From: Streptococcus didelphis DSM 15616
Lineage (GTDB): Bacteria; Bacillota; Bacilli; Lactobacillales; Streptococcaceae
Length of the DNA: 64,000 nt
Reading direction: 5' to 3'
Assembly: GCF_000380005.1 (NCBI RefSeq)
Contig: NZ_KB904188.1
Coordinates: 372,001-436,000 of the forward strand
Each line of letters starts with the position of its first letter. The first letter of the stretch is position 1. Both the position numbers and the translations under genes were made by a program. Below, one piece after another: positions 46,858-55,431 of this stretch. The notes beneath the pieces were generated by a model that ran no database searches, was not told the DNA's origin, and saw nothing but the letters and a program-made list of their open reading frames with translations.

Positions 46858-47580
46858 ATGTCAAAAAATAAAAATGTCTTGGATTTATCCACTCCAGAAT
46901 CTAGAGGTAAAACGAGCAAATTAGCCCTTATCATTGCTAGCCTTCTTTTAATCATAGCTCTAGCTTTCAGCTATCGCTATTACTCTAATAGAATTGAAGG
47001 GAAGTGGCAGTCTAACTCTCTTGACAGTATTTTACAAGAAAAAATGCAAAAAGACCTGTCAGAATTCAAAGACAGTTTAAAGATTGACATGACATCTAAT
47101 GAACTTATCTCTAAACCTCAATTGATGATTACTGTTAAAAATAATCACTTACAAATGACTAGTGATTTAAGCATCAACAAAAAAGTTCTTATAGATTATA
47201 TTATGGCCTCCTTTGAAGGCCAGCTGAAAGAAGTTTTAAAAGAAGAGAATCTTCAAATAGATGACTTAAGTCCTCAAATGAAAGAGTCTATTCAAAATGC
47301 AATTCCTAGTAAAAAAATAGTTGAACAAACAATTGATAGTGAATTGACTAAAGCTGCCTTTGAAGTAGGAGGGCACTATAACTCTTCAAAAGGTATTCTT
47401 ACAACCCACCTTCTTTCTGGAAGAGTCAACCCTATTCTAGGAACAATTAAAATAACATCCCTTAACAAAAAAGCTGATCTTTTTACTCAAAATAATAAAA
47501 AGACCGACTATAGACATTATAAACTAGCAGAAGGTCGCCTCATTTTATATGGTGATAAAACAGTTACCTTTACAAAATAA
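46858..47580 (+). CDS. Membrane-anchored protein of unknown function
   Basis: A 240-residue protein with a short cytoplasmic start, one membrane segment at about 21-40 (LALIIASLLLIIALAFS) and an extracellular part of about 195 residues. A phrase IEGKWQSNSLDSILQEKM lies just after the membrane, and the domain is rich in Lys, Ser and Ile with no Cys. No catalytic motif is visible. I do not recognise the family. It lies 34 bases after engB on the same strand, ends at a strong terminator and is convergent with clpL. Confidence 0.75.
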   Translation: MSKNKNVLDLSTPESRGKTSKLALIIASLLLIIALAFSYRYYSNRIEGKWQSNSLDSILQEKMQKDLSEFKDSLKIDMTSNELISKPQLMITVKNNHLQMTSDLSINKKVLIDYIMASFEGQLKEVLKEENLQIDDLSPQMKESIQNAIPSKKIVEQTIDSELTKAAFEVGGHYNSSKGILTTHLLSGRVNPILGTIKITSLNKKADLFTQNNKKTDYRHYKLAEGRLILYGDKTVTFTK

Positions 47581-47588
47581 GACAAGAT

Positions 47589-47624
47589 AAAAGTCCAAGG
47601 ATAGTAATAACCTTGGACTTTTTG
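47589..47624. terminator. Bidirectional terminator between 46858 gene and clpL
   Basis: A perfect 12-bp stem AAAAGTCCAAGG (47589-47600) / CCTTGGACTTTT (47611-47622), 10-base loop, T on the plus side. Adenines on the left give the complementary T on the minus side. Confidence 0.9.
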
Positions 47625-47641
47625 AGTCATAAGCTTTCTTT

Positions 47642-49747
47642 TTAGGAGTTTTTCTGACTAATAAGAATACCATTTTCAGTGCTATCAGCATATAAATCTT
47701 TAACTTCTGGATGATCAAGGTAAAAATCAGTAATTTTATCTTGAATTTCCTGCTCAATAACACGACGTAAAGGTCTAACTCCCATTGCATAATCGTAACC
47801 ATGCTCGATTAAATAGTCTTTAGCCTTATCGGATACACTAAGCTTAATACCCTTTTTAGCGATGGTTTTGTCAACTTCACTAAGCATTAAATTAACGATA
47901 GCTTTCAAATTTTCTTTTTTAAGATGAGAAAATTCAATCACTCCGTTAAAACGATTTAAAAATTCAGGTCTGAAATAAGGAGCAATGCGTTCCATAATGG
48001 TTAATTTTTCATCTTCTTTCCTATCTTCTTTTTCATGCCCAAAACCAGCATTGGAAGTGGCAATAATGACAGTATTTTTAAAGTTTATGGTATTTCCTTG
48101 ACCATCTGTTAGGCGACCATCATCTAAAACCTGTAAGAGTAAGGTTATTACTTGAGAATCAGCTTTTTCAATTTCATCTAACAGAATTATGGAATAAGGA
48201 TTACGACGAACACGTTCAGTCAAGGTATTATTATTATCATCGTAACCAACATAACCAGCAGTAGTTCCTATTAGTTTTGAAACAGCTGTACGATCACTAT
48301 ATTCTGACATATCTAGTCTGATAATGGCATCTTTAGATCCAAACATATCTAAGGCTAGCTGTTTTGCCAGTTCTGTTTTACCCACCCCTGTGGGACCGAC
48401 AAATAAGAAGGACCCAATTGGACGATGTCCGTCATCAAAACCAGCACGATTACGCCTGATAGCTTTTGCGACTGCATTAACAGCTTGATTTTGACCAATA
48501 ACATGGCTCTTTAGACGGTTACCAATTTCTTTTAAGTGCTCTAAATCACTGGCACCCATCTTTGAAACAGGAATTCCAGTTAAACGTTCAACGGATTGAG
48601 CAATATCATTGACTGTCGCAGTAACTTTTTGCCCTTCAGAGTGGTTTTCCATTTGTTTTTGTAATTCTTCGATTTTAGTTTTAGCATTCAAGGCTGCTTC
48701 AAAGTCTTCACTTTCAACAGCTTTTTCTTGTTTATCTTTTTCAGCTTTAATAGCTTGTTCTAAAGATTTCAAATCAGTCACTGGATGCTGAGCTGCCAAA
48801 TGTGCAGCTGTCATATCTACTAAGTCAATTGCCTTATCTGGCAAACTTCTTTGTGGAATATATTGAATAGAGTAATCAACAGCAGCCTTTAACACATTAT
48901 CAGGTAGGAGAACATTATGATGCACTTGGTAGAGATTTCTAATTCCCATCAAAATATGGAAGGTATCTTCAGCTGAAGGAGCATTTACTTTAACTTCATT
49001 AAAACGACGGGCTAGAGCAGCATTTTTTAAAATAGTATTTCGATATTCATCCTGAGTAGTTGCACCGATAACAGTTAATTCACCACGTGATAAAGCTGGT
49101 TTTAAAATATCAGCTAACCCTTTAGAGCCACTGTCTCCACCGGTAGAACCTGCTCCTAAAATTTGATGGATTTCATCAAAGAAAAGAATAATATTTCCAG
49201 CATCTTTGATTTCTTTAATTAAATTTTGAATGTTTTCTTCAAAGCTTCCACGATATTGGGTACCAGCTTCTAAACCAGAAATATCAATGGAGATAATTTC
49301 TTTGTTTTTGATTGAAGCAGGCACATCCCCATTAACAATTGCTTGTGCCAAGCCTTCAACAACAGCTGTTTTACCTACTCCAGCATCCCCTACTAAAACA
49401 GGGTTATTTTTGGTACGTCTTGATAATATTTCAGCAGTATCTTGAATTTCTTTGTTTCTACCAATAACAGGATCTAAATGACCATCTCTAGCTTCTTGAG
49501 TTAAATTGGTACCTAGTTTTGCTAGGAGACTATCTTTTTGTAAAGGAGTAGTACCTGCTTGTTGAGTTTCTTGGTTTGTTGGAAGCTGTCCAGTTTGACG
49601 ATAAGTTTGAAATTCTTCAGGGCTAATGTCTCTGCCATTAATCATGTAACGGCGATTTTCACTATTGAAGCCACCCATATTCCCCATTAGTTGATTGAAA
49701 ATATCATCCATATTTCCAAAAGGATCTTTTCCATAATAATTTGACAT
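47642..49747 (-). CDS. clpL: ClpL, Clp/HSP100 ATPase
   Basis: A 701-residue protein with two AAA+ domains: Walker [10 protein letters not shown] (near 118) and GPTGVGKTE (near 448). A short middle region is predicted coiled coil ([20 protein letters not shown]). It lacks the classical Clp N-domain; instead it has a Gly/Asn/Met-rich start ([18 protein letters not shown]), as in streptococcal ClpL. ClpL acts as a disaggregase or chaperone under heat and envelope stress, without ClpP. CtsR-type heptads overlap its promoter. A GAGGT ribosome site lies before the ATG at 49747. Confidence 0.93.
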   Translation of the reverse strand: MSNYYGKDPFGNMDDIFNQLMGNMGGFNSENRRYMINGRDISPEEFQTYRQTGQLPTNQETQQAGTTPLQKDSLLAKLGTNLTQEARDGHLDPVIGRNKEIQDTAEILSRRTKNNPVLVGDAGVGKTAVVEGLAQAIVNGDVPASIKNKEIISIDISGLEAGTQYRGSFEENIQNLIKEIKDAGNIILFFDEIHQILGAGSTGGDSGSKGLADILKPALSRGELTVIGATTQDEYRNTILKNAALARRFNEVKVNAPSAEDTFHILMGIRNLYQVHHNVLLPDNVLKAAVDYSIQYIPQRSLPDKAIDLVDMTAAHLAAQHPVTDLKSLEQAIKAEKDKQEKAVESEDFEAALNAKTKIEELQKQMENHSEGQKVTATVNDIAQSVERLTGIPVSKMGASDLEHLKEIGNRLKSHVIGQNQAVNAVAKAIRRNRAGFDDGHRPIGSFLFVGPTGVGKTELAKQLALDMFGSKDAIIRLDMSEYSDRTAVSKLIGTTAGYVGYDDNNNTLTERVRRNPYSIILLDEIEKADSQVITLLLQVLDDGRLTDGQGNTINFKNTVIIATSNAGFGHEKEDRKEDEKLTIMERIAPYFRPEFLNRFNGVIEFSHLKKENLKAIVNLMLSEVDKTIAKKGIKLSVSDKAKDYLIEHGYDYAMGVRPLRRVIEQEIQDKITDFYLDHPEVKDLYADSTENGILISQKNS

Positions 49748-49896
49748 ATTAGTTACCTCGATTTCTAGATCATAGATTTAGATACTATGATATGATTGTT
49801 CATTTTGAAGGAATATTAGTTCAATTCAGCGTTATAATTTTAATAAAAGCTGAATCAGCTAATTGTAAAACTAGGTTACTAATCACCTTCTGATAC

Positions 49897-49936
49897 TATT
49901 ATAATATAAAGGTCAATAAAGGTCAAATAAAATCAA
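49897..49936 (-). promoter_or_regulatory. clpL promoter with CtsR operator
   Basis: On the minus strand TTGACC (49925-49920), 17 bases, TATAAT (49902-49897). On the plus strand the same DNA reads GGTCAAT (49910), AAA, GGTCAAA (49920), TAA, AATCAAA (49930). The first two heptads match the CtsR direct repeat GGTCAAA-N3-GGTCAAA with one mismatch, and the third is degenerate. The operator covers the -35 and spacer, so CtsR should block the promoter until heat stress. A 5' leader of about 145 bases follows and contains an ATCATAG / CTATGAT hairpin (49769-49791). Confidence 0.88.
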
Positions 49937-49982
49937 ACTAATTTGAAGGATATAAAAAAATAAAAGAATTAGTGTTTTTGTA

Positions 49983-50011
49983 TTGACAGATGAGTGGTTA
50001 TAAGCTATAAT
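49983..50011 (+). promoter_or_regulatory. rplJL promoter
   Basis: TTGACA (49983-49988), 17 bases, TATAAT (50006-50011): full consensus. It lies 57 bases from the CtsR-controlled clpL promoter, in divergent orientation. Confidence 0.92.
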
Positions 50012-50017
50012 TAGTAT

Positions 50018-50165
50018 AGTTTTGAGAAAAACTGACCTAAGACAGTAGGGGAGCAATGCTCATAATCTTCCTACCGAGGCACAAAACGTCATTAAGAGAA
50101 ATAACGTATTTGTACTTTCGTGTCTAGGTTTAGGTACGATTTTTTTGTGCCTAAGCAAAAAATAA
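50018..50165 (+). ncRNA. L10 leader (ribosomal protein autoregulatory element)
   Basis: The 5' leader of rplJ, about 165 bases long. It contains the conserved GACCTAAGACAGTAGGGGAG, AATCTTCCTACCGAGGCAC and related blocks of the Firmicute L10 leader (Rfam L10_leader, from memory). L10(L12)4 binds this RNA to control its own operon. It ends in a terminator-like hairpin at 50118-50146, so control may be by attenuation here. Confidence 0.85.
50118..50146 (+). terminator. Attenuator hairpin in the L10 leader
   Basis: TCGTGTCTA (50118-50126) pairs with TAGGTACGA (50131-50139) with two G-U pairs, loop GGTT, then seven T. It lies 36 bases before rplJ. Confidence 0.8.
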
Positions 50166-50181
50166 TTACGGAGGTAAACTA

Positions 50182-50682
50182 ATGAGTGAAGCAATTATTG
50201 CTAAAAAAGCTGAACTAGTTGATTTAGTTGCTGAAAAGATGAAAGCAGCAGCAAGTATTGTTGTTGTTGATTCACGCGGGCTTACTGTTGGTCAAGATAC
50301 TGAACTTCGTCGTTCACTTCGTGACAACGGCATTGAGTTTAAAGTTATCAAAAACTCAATCTTATCACGTGCAGCTGAAAAAGCAGGGCTTGGTGATATG
50401 AAAGATCTTTTCGTAGGACCATCTGCTGTAGCATTTTCAAATGAAGATGTTGTTGCACCAGCTAAAATTATCAACGATTTTGCAAAAACTGCTGATGCCC
50501 TTGAAATTAAAGGTGGAGCAATCGAAGGTTCAACTTCTTCAAAAGAAGAAATCATGGCTCTTGCGTCATTGCCAAACCGCGAAGGTATGCTATCTATGCT
50601 CCTTTCAGTACTTCAAGCACCAGTTCGCAACGTTGCATATGCTGTCAAAGCTGTTGCAGAAAGCAAAGAAGACGCTGCTTAA
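50182..50682 (+). CDS. rplJ: 50S ribosomal protein L10
   Basis: A 166-residue protein: [20 protein letters not shown], then [26 protein letters not shown] and [12 protein letters not shown], with a C-terminal helix that carries L7/L12 dimers ([16 protein letters not shown]). It forms the base of the ribosomal stalk. GGAGGT precedes ATG 50182. It is controlled by the L10 leader and followed by rplL after 65 bases. Confidence 0.97.
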   Translation: MSEAIIAKKAELVDLVAEKMKAAASIVVVDSRGLTVGQDTELRRSLRDNGIEFKVIKNSILSRAAEKAGLGDMKDLFVGPSAVAFSNEDVVAPAKIINDFAKTADALEIKGGAIEGSTSSKEEIMALASLPNREGMLSMLLSVLQAPVRNVAYAVKAVAESKEDAA

Positions 50683-50747
50683 TGTGTCTACAAGTAGCCT
50701 AAGGTTACAATACTAATTTATTAACTTAATATTTGGAGGAAATTACA

Positions 50748-51113
50748 ATGGCATTGAACATTGAAAACATTATTGCTGAAATTAAAGAAGCTTCAATCCT
50801 TGAGCTTAACGATCTTGTAAAAGCTATCGAAGAAGAATTTGGTGTAACTGCTGCTGCTCCTGTAGCTGCTGCAGCTGCTGGTGGTGCTGAAGAAGCAACT
50901 AAAGATTCATTCGACGTAGAATTAACATCTGCTGGTGACAAAAAAGTTGGCGTTATCAAAGCAGTTCGTGAAATCACAGGACTTGGTCTTAAAGAAGCTA
51001 AAGGTCTTGTCGATGGAGCACCTGCTAACGTTAAAGAAGGCGTTGCAGCAGCAGAAGCTGAAGAAATCAAAGCTAAACTTGAAGAAGCTGGAGCTTCAGT
51101 TACTCTTAAATAA
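50748..51113 (+). CDS. rplL: 50S ribosomal protein L7/L12
   Basis: A 121-residue stalk protein: N-terminal dimerisation segment, Ala/Gly-rich hinge ([17 protein letters not shown]), and C-terminal domain with [20 protein letters not shown] that binds translation factors. The start is the ATG after GGAGGAAATTACA; the frame open from 50733 uses a non-standard codon inside the ribosome site. The last 15 bases (51099-51113) are a known type of integration site for streptococcal ICEs. A terminator follows. Confidence 0.97.
   Translation: MALNIENIIAEIKEASILELNDLVKAIEEEFGVTAAAPVAAAAAGGAEEATKDSFDVELTSAGDKKVGVIKAVREITGLGLKEAKGLVDGAPANVKEGVAAAEAEEIKAKLEEAGASVTLK
51099..51113 (+). other. rplL 3'-end att-type sequence (ICE integration site)
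   Basis: GTTACTCTTAAATAA is the reverse complement of TTATTTAAGAGTAAC, the core repeat I recall for the ICESa2603-type elements that insert at the 3' end of rplL. No second copy is visible up to 53.7 kb, so if an element was here one end has been lost. The recalled att sequence comes from memory and should be checked. Confidence 0.55.
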
Positions 51114-51148
51114 TAGAGCAACTACTCAAGTAGCCTAAAAACATGATT

Positions 51149-51180
51149 AAACCACTATTCTTCGGAATAGTGGTTTTTTG
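51149..51180 (+). terminator. rplJL terminator
   Basis: A perfect 12-bp stem AAACCACTATTC (51149-51160) / GAATAGTGGTTT (51165-51176), closed by a stable TTCG (UUCG) tetraloop, then T. Confidence 0.95.
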
Positions 51181-51200
51181 TTTACTTGAAAAGGGGGAAG

Positions 51201-51455
51201 CTATTTGTAAAGTCCATCAAGTATAGTGATAACTTGTGACTTGATCATCTTCGTAACGTGAGTATAAATTTACTTTGTACTCTTTCCCTTACCTTTATAT
51301 CCCACTCTTTGAGTAATAGCTTTGAGGGGAACGTTGTGTTCTGCTAGAGTGCTAATCAGAGTATGTCATAATATGTGTGAAGAAGACTTTCTAATAGGAA
51401 CTAAACGATTCAATTGTTTTGTAATCGCTTGCATAACAGATTTTATCTTGGTATC
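51201..51455 (-). pseudogene. Remnant of a tyrosine recombinase (integrase), C-terminal part
   Basis: One minus-strand frame gives a recognisable integrase C-terminus: KSSSHIL-stop-HTLISTLAEHNVP, LKAITQRVGY, then stop-IYTHVTKMIKSQVI, ending at 51201. This is the H-x-x-R ... H/W ... Y pattern of phage integrases (SHxLRHTxxS; IMQRVGH; IYTHVT). The box Arg has become TGA, a second stop precedes the Tyr segment, and the second His is Tyr. The frame has no intact upstream part. It is therefore an inactive scar of a mobile element next to the rplL 3' end. Confidence 0.85.
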
Positions 51456-51497
51456 CTAATCTAGGAAATTATTTTCATTATATTTATGGAGGTGCTT

Positions 51498-52244
51498 ATG
51501 AAGAAACGGAAAAAACGAGTGATAAGTGGTCTTTTGATTTTAGGAATAGTCGCAACTTCATCAGCAATAGTTGAAGCTAGTGGGCCAAAAGTAGCTTATA
51601 CACAAGAGGGGGTGACAGCTATCTCAAACAATAATAACGTAAAAGTATCTATTGTTTCTATTGAAGATATTCAAAAAAGTTTAGATGGTAAAGAGCCAAC
51701 GACTGTTAGCTTTGATATCGATGATACATTACTTTTTAGTAGTCAATATTTTCAGTATGGAAAAGAATATGTAACACCAGGGTCTTTTGATTATCTTCAT
51801 AAACAAAAATTTTGGGATTTGGTTGCAAAGCGAGGAGACCAAGATTCTATTCCTAAAGAATACGCTAAGAAATTAATTGCTATGCATCAAAAACGAAGGG
51901 ATAAAATTGTCTTTATTACAGGAAGAACAAGAGGTTCAATGTATAAAGAAGGTGATATTGATAAAACCGCTAAAACATTAGCTAAAGCTTTTAAATTAGA
52001 TAAGCCCATTGCTATTCACTACACTGGAAACAAAGCTATTAAGCCTTATAAATATGATAAATCCTATTATATAAAAAAATATGGTTCAGAAATTCATTAT
52101 GGAGATAGTGATGAAGATATTCATGCAGCAAGAGAAGCAGGTGCCAAACCTTTAAGAATTTTAAGAGCCCCTAATTCTACAAACTTACCTCTACCACAAG
52201 CTGGAGGATATGGTGAAGAAATTTTAGAAAATTCAGCTTACTAA
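51498..52244 (+). CDS. aphA: Class B acid phosphatase, AphA-like, secreted
   Basis: A 248-residue HAD-family phosphatase. The signal peptide covers about 1-27 (KKRKKRVISGLLILGIVATS then SAIVEA). The HAD motif 1 is VSFDIDDTLLFSS (nucleophile and acid Asp), motif 2 is VFITGRTRG, and motif 4 is HYGDSDEDIHAARE. The length and the phrases QYFQYGKEYVTPGS and PKEYAKKLIAMHQKRRDK match class B acid phosphatases of enterobacteria. These dephosphorylate nucleotides and other organic phosphates outside the membrane. The start is ATG 51498, right after GGAGGTG. It is flanked by an integrase relic and debris, so horizontal gain is likely. Codon use looks ordinary. Confidence 0.85.
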   Translation: MKKRKKRVISGLLILGIVATSSAIVEASGPKVAYTQEGVTAISNNNNVKVSIVSIEDIQKSLDGKEPTTVSFDIDDTLLFSSQYFQYGKEYVTPGSFDYLHKQKFWDLVAKRGDQDSIPKEYAKKLIAMHQKRRDKIVFITGRTRGSMYKEGDIDKTAKTLAKAFKLDKPIAIHYTGNKAIKPYKYDKSYYIKKYGSEIHYGDSDEDIHAAREAGAKPLRILRAPNSTNLPLPQAGGYGEEILENSAY

Positions 52245-52272
52245 TAGTTAACTAATCCGTGACAGAACTTTT

Positions 52273-52306
52273 ATCCCCTCTCGACTTAAAGTAGGAGGGG
52301 ATTTTA
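52273..52306 (+). terminator. aphA terminator
   Basis: A perfect 8-bp GC-rich stem ATCCCCTC (52273-52280) / GAGGGGAT (52295-52302), then TTTT. Confidence 0.82.
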
Positions 52307-52447
52307 AGATGCTTTTTGATGAAGAAAGCTAGTTAATTGAATGTGCAATAGTGTTACACAGCATAGTGTAATTTGATTGTTTGTTTTTTTGATGACTCCT
52401 ATAGTGCTGTAAACAATTTTACATTTAGTGTTATTTGGAAAACTTTT

Positions 52448-52687
52448 ATGAATAGTGAACCTAGTAAGGCTATTCTTTTAGTTTCTCATTAACCATTAGG
52501 CATTGTAGATTATGATTCTACAATTGACTTCTTTAATAATTTTGGAACAAATCGAGTTGCAAAAGCTATGTTTAATATAGAAAGAACCAGAGACGGCATT
52601 TTTATAAGGATGCAAAGATATGATTGCTATAATTTGCCCAATATTATCGGAAAACAGGGTCAAAAGGAGAATTGTAAAGATAATTAA
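52448..52687 (+). pseudogene. Decayed coding fragment, family unknown
   Basis: In one frame, ATG 52448 leads through one TAA (52490-52492) into 64 further codons (LGIVDYDSTIDFFNNFGTN, AKAMFNIERTRDGIFI) ending at 52687. The amino acid mix looks protein-like rather than random, but I do not recognise it. The 540-base stretch between aphA and the deacetylase gene holds no other convincing gene. The 97-residue frame beginning 52620 overlaps this one in another frame and runs into the deacetylase gene. Confidence 0.35.
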
Positions 52688-52786
52688 AAAGAGTATCGAA
52701 GAAAAATTAAAAAGTATAACTCTTATAAAAGATAGGAGTCATACTTTATGTTATTTAGTGATTGAAAAAAATCCTCGACTTTCTCT

Positions 52787-53704
52787 TTATTCTTTAATAG
52801 TATCTAATAAGAGTTGGGCTGTGGTTGTTGGGAGTATTCTGACTCGATTAAGGGATAGTAGGCCATTAGCTGCGCTGGCTAGGCCCTCATTGGTAGTTAC
52901 TCCAAGCTTGTAATGAAGTTTTTTGGCAAGTTCTAATGTTGTATCCGTGTATCGTCCTGAAGGATAAGCAATGGCAATCGTATCTTGTTTGAGATTTTTA
53001 TCTAAATAATGTTTAGAGTCTTCCATTTCAAACTGCTGGGTGCTAGGATCTGAGACAGAAAGGTCTGGGTGATGGACAGCATGGTCTTGGAAGGACATAC
53101 CACTAGTTTTCATTTCTTTCATTTGTGCAAGGGTGAGGTTAATAGGGCTCTTATTTTCAGTCAATCCTGTTATAACATTATTAGTTGCTTTGGCATGATA
53201 TTTTTTCAATATAGGGTAGGCAACATTGTAAAAATCAATCATACTATCATCAAAGGTTAACCAGACCACTTTTTTAGCAGGTAGTTCATTTTGGCTTAAA
53301 ACACGAAGTGCTTCCTCTGGAGATAAGAAGTAGTAACCATCTTCTTTGAGTGCTTTAATCTGGTTTTCAAAAAGAGTTGGATCGACAATCAGATTAGCAT
53401 TAGCAGTCTCCTCAGGCCCCATAACATGTACAGCATGGTACATAAGGATAGGGATTTTGAGAGGATTTTCTTCTTTATGCCAGCTTACTTTAGTATCTTG
53501 CTCTGAATCAGGTTTTTGCTCAGAGTTCTTTTTTTTATTTTGGCTACTTGTTTGACTAGTTAGCTGTGATTTTACTGTGGTAGTTGTAGAAGTGCTTGTA
53601 TATTTATGATACAAGACAAAAACACCTATTAAAGTAGCTACTAAAGCTAAAAGCAAAACAAAGATGCCAGTAAAGGATTTCTTTTTTCTTCTTCTGTTTT
53701 TCAT
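52787..53704 (-). CDS. Polysaccharide deacetylase (NodB/CE4 domain), membrane-anchored
   Basis: A 305-residue protein with a basic start (KNRRRKKK), one membrane segment at about 13-32, and a Thr/Ser/Gln/Lys-rich linker to about residue 75. The NodB-type domain has IPILMYHAVH (near 84), VVWLTFDDSMIDFY (motif 1 with catalytic Asp and metal Asp), FQDHAVHHPDLS (motif 2, metal His) and IAYPSGRYTD (motif 3). CE4 enzymes N- or O-deacetylate peptidoglycan or other surface glycans. The substrate cannot be decided here. It is transcribed away from folC; a -10 or -35 was not identified for it with confidence. Confidence 0.87.
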   Translation of the reverse strand: MKNRRRKKKSFTGIFVLLLALVATLIGVFVLYHKYTSTSTTTTVKSQLTSQTSSQNKKKNSEQKPDSEQDTKVSWHKEENPLKIPILMYHAVHVMGPEETANANLIVDPTLFENQIKALKEDGYYFLSPEEALRVLSQNELPAKKVVWLTFDDSMIDFYNVAYPILKKYHAKATNNVITGLTENKSPINLTLAQMKEMKTSGMSFQDHAVHHPDLSVSDPSTQQFEMEDSKHYLDKNLKQDTIAIAYPSGRYTDTTLELAKKLHYKLGVTTNEGLASAANGLLSLNRVRILPTTTAQLLLDTIKE

Positions 53705-53808
53705 ATGAGTCTCCTGAATTTTTCTGTTTTTATTATAGCACTTTTATTCTAGCTCAGTATAAATTTTCTGCCTTCAATTTGTTAAAACTATTCATTTATC
53801 CCAAAATT

Positions 53809-53817
53809 TGTTATAAT
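53809..53817 (+). promoter_or_regulatory. Extended -10 promoter upstream of folC
   Basis: TGT TATAAT at 53809-53817, with no clear -35. The 108-base leader that follows contains a small hairpin (GAAAGG / CTTTTC, 53881-53896) and a T-run, too weak to call a terminator. Confidence 0.6.
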
Positions 53818-53925
53818 TAGCCAATATTTTAGAATCAATTTGAGGAAGATTAGGAAGTAACTAGGAAAGATTAATCTTTTGAAAGGTGGTCTTTTCTTTT
53901 TAATAATTTTTCACAGGGAGTATTA

Positions 53926-55194
53926 ATGACGTATCAGCAAGCATTAGAATGGATTCATAGTCACAGGAAGTTCGCCTCTAAGCCGGGTCTAAAACGCATG
54001 CTTTGGGCCTTAGAAGAACTAGATAATCCCCAGGATAAATTACTTGCTGTCCATGTGGTTGGCACTAATGGTAAGGGGTCTACAGTAAATAATGTACAGC
54101 ATATTTTTACTGCTGCAGGTTATGAAGTTGGAACCTTTGTTTCTCCTTATATCATGGACTTTAAAGAAAGAATAAGTCTCAACGGGCAGATGATTTCAGA
54201 AAGAGACTTTTTAAGGCTGATTGAGGTGCTAAAACCTTTAACAGACAGAGTTTTACTAGAGACAAGTCTAGGTCCATTTACAGAATTTGAAGTAATAACC
54301 CTAATGATGTTTCTTTATTTTGGACATCTTCATCCAGTTGATATTGCAATTATTGAAGCAGGTTTGGGTGGCCTATATGATTCAACAAATGTTTTCAAGG
54401 CCGATTTAGTTATTTGTCCCTCTATTGGTTTAGATCATCAAGCCATTTTAGGACAGACTTATGGTGAAATTGCTAAACAAAAAGCTGGAGTCATCAAAGA
54501 AGGACAAAAAGTTCTGATAGCTATTGATAATGAGGAGGCTAAGCAGGTTTTTAGAGAGCAATCAGCCCAGATGTCAGCTAGCTTGTATGACAATCAAAAG
54601 GACTTTCAAATGCTAAACCAGGGGGAAAGCTACCAATTTCAGTCTCCTTTAGGTGATATTAATGCTATTCAATTGGCCATGCCTGGTCAGCATCAAGTGA
54701 CAAATGCTGCTCTTGCTATTATGGCTAGTCTTTTACTTAAGGAGACATTCCCTCAGATAAATGAAAGGGCTATAAAAGAAGGCTTGAAAACTAGCTACTG
54801 GCTAGGTAGAACAGAACTATTAAGGACAAATCTGATGATTGATGGATCCCATAACAAAGAGAGTTTGCTTGCTTTGATAGCTGTTTTAAAAAAGGACTAC
54901 GCAGATAAAAAGATTCATATCCTATTTGCTGCTATTGAGGGTAAGCCCATTGAAGTTATGCTTAAGCTTTTAGATAGGCTTGGCCATTTGCAAGTAACTG
55001 GCTTTGAATACCCTACTGCCTATCCACTTAAGAACTATAATCAGTCTTATAAGAAGGTTTCAGACTTTAAAGAATGGTTAAAAGGGATTAACTATGATAG
55101 TAAGGAAGACTTTTACCTTGTAACAGGTTCATTGTACTTCATTGCACAGGTTAGACAATACTGGTTTTTAAGTCAAGCAGCTAGCAAGCAGTAG
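53926..55194 (+). CDS. folC: Folylpolyglutamate synthase / dihydrofolate synthase
   Basis: A 422-residue Mur-ligase-family protein. The ATP loop is VVGTNGKGSTVNNVQHIFTAAG (near 45-65), the folate loop is VGTFVSPYIMDFKERI, and VDIAIIEAGLGGLYDSTN (near 142) and SIGLDHQAILG follow. It adds glutamate to folates (and may join dihydropteroate with glutamate). Streptococci often carry more than one folC; whether another exists is not visible here. GGGAG lies 8 bases before ATG 53926. Confidence 0.92.
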   Translation: MTYQQALEWIHSHRKFASKPGLKRMLWALEELDNPQDKLLAVHVVGTNGKGSTVNNVQHIFTAAGYEVGTFVSPYIMDFKERISLNGQMISERDFLRLIEVLKPLTDRVLLETSLGPFTEFEVITLMMFLYFGHLHPVDIAIIEAGLGGLYDSTNVFKADLVICPSIGLDHQAILGQTYGEIAKQKAGVIKEGQKVLIAIDNEEAKQVFREQSAQMSASLYDNQKDFQMLNQGESYQFQSPLGDINAIQLAMPGQHQVTNAALAIMASLLLKETFPQINERAIKEGLKTSYWLGRTELLRTNLMIDGSHNKESLLALIAVLKKDYADKKIHILFAAIEGKPIEVMLKLLDRLGHLQVTGFEYPTAYPLKNYNQSYKKVSDFKEWLKGINYDSKEDFYLVTGSLYFIAQVRQYWFLSQAASKQ

Positions 55195-55360
55195 ACCTTT
55201 TTGAGAAAGTTAGGATTCTTATATTTCTTGCTTAAGTTTTTTGTAAATGGAGTGAAAATCTTTAGTCTAGACTAGCTAAGTGGATAAGGTTTTTGTATTA
55301 GGATTTAGTTCAGTTATAGCTCTGCTATTATTAAAAAAAATCGTTATTTTTTGTAAAATT

Positions 55361-55369
55361 TGATATAAT
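55361..55369 (+). promoter_or_regulatory. Extended -10 promoter of murB-potABCD
   Basis: TGA TATAAT (55361-55369), no clear -35. The 237-base folC-murB gap holds no other gene. A 7-bp stem with a T-run (55372-55395) begins before the expected +1, so I do not call it an attenuator. Confidence 0.65.
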
Positions 55370-55431
55370 AGAATCGGCTTTGTGCTGATTTTTTTGAGTA
55401 ATAAAGTAAAGATCTGGAAAGAAGAAAACCC

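Noticed and set aside
51340-51360. GAGTGCTAA resembling half of a CIRCE (HrcA) element
   Set aside because: Only one half-site is present, with no TTAGCACTC partner nine bases away, and it lies inside the integrase relic, whose codons explain it.
52620-52913. 97-codon plus-strand frame starting at 52620
   Set aside because: Its second half lies antisense inside the polysaccharide deacetylase gene, it has no ribosome site, and it overlaps a more protein-like broken frame.
51099-53704. A second copy of the rplL att repeat marking the far end of an element
   Set aside because: The only partial likeness (ATAACTCTTATAAAA near 52717) matches too few bases to count.
53881-53905. Hairpin GAAAGG / CTTTTC plus T-run before folC as an attenuator
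   Set aside because: Six pairs including a G-U and very low GC; too weak to act as a terminator by itself.
55372-55395. 7-bp hairpin with T-run as an attenuator of murB
   Set aside because: The stem begins 3 bases after the -10, before the expected +1 near 55376, so the full hairpin would not be transcribed.
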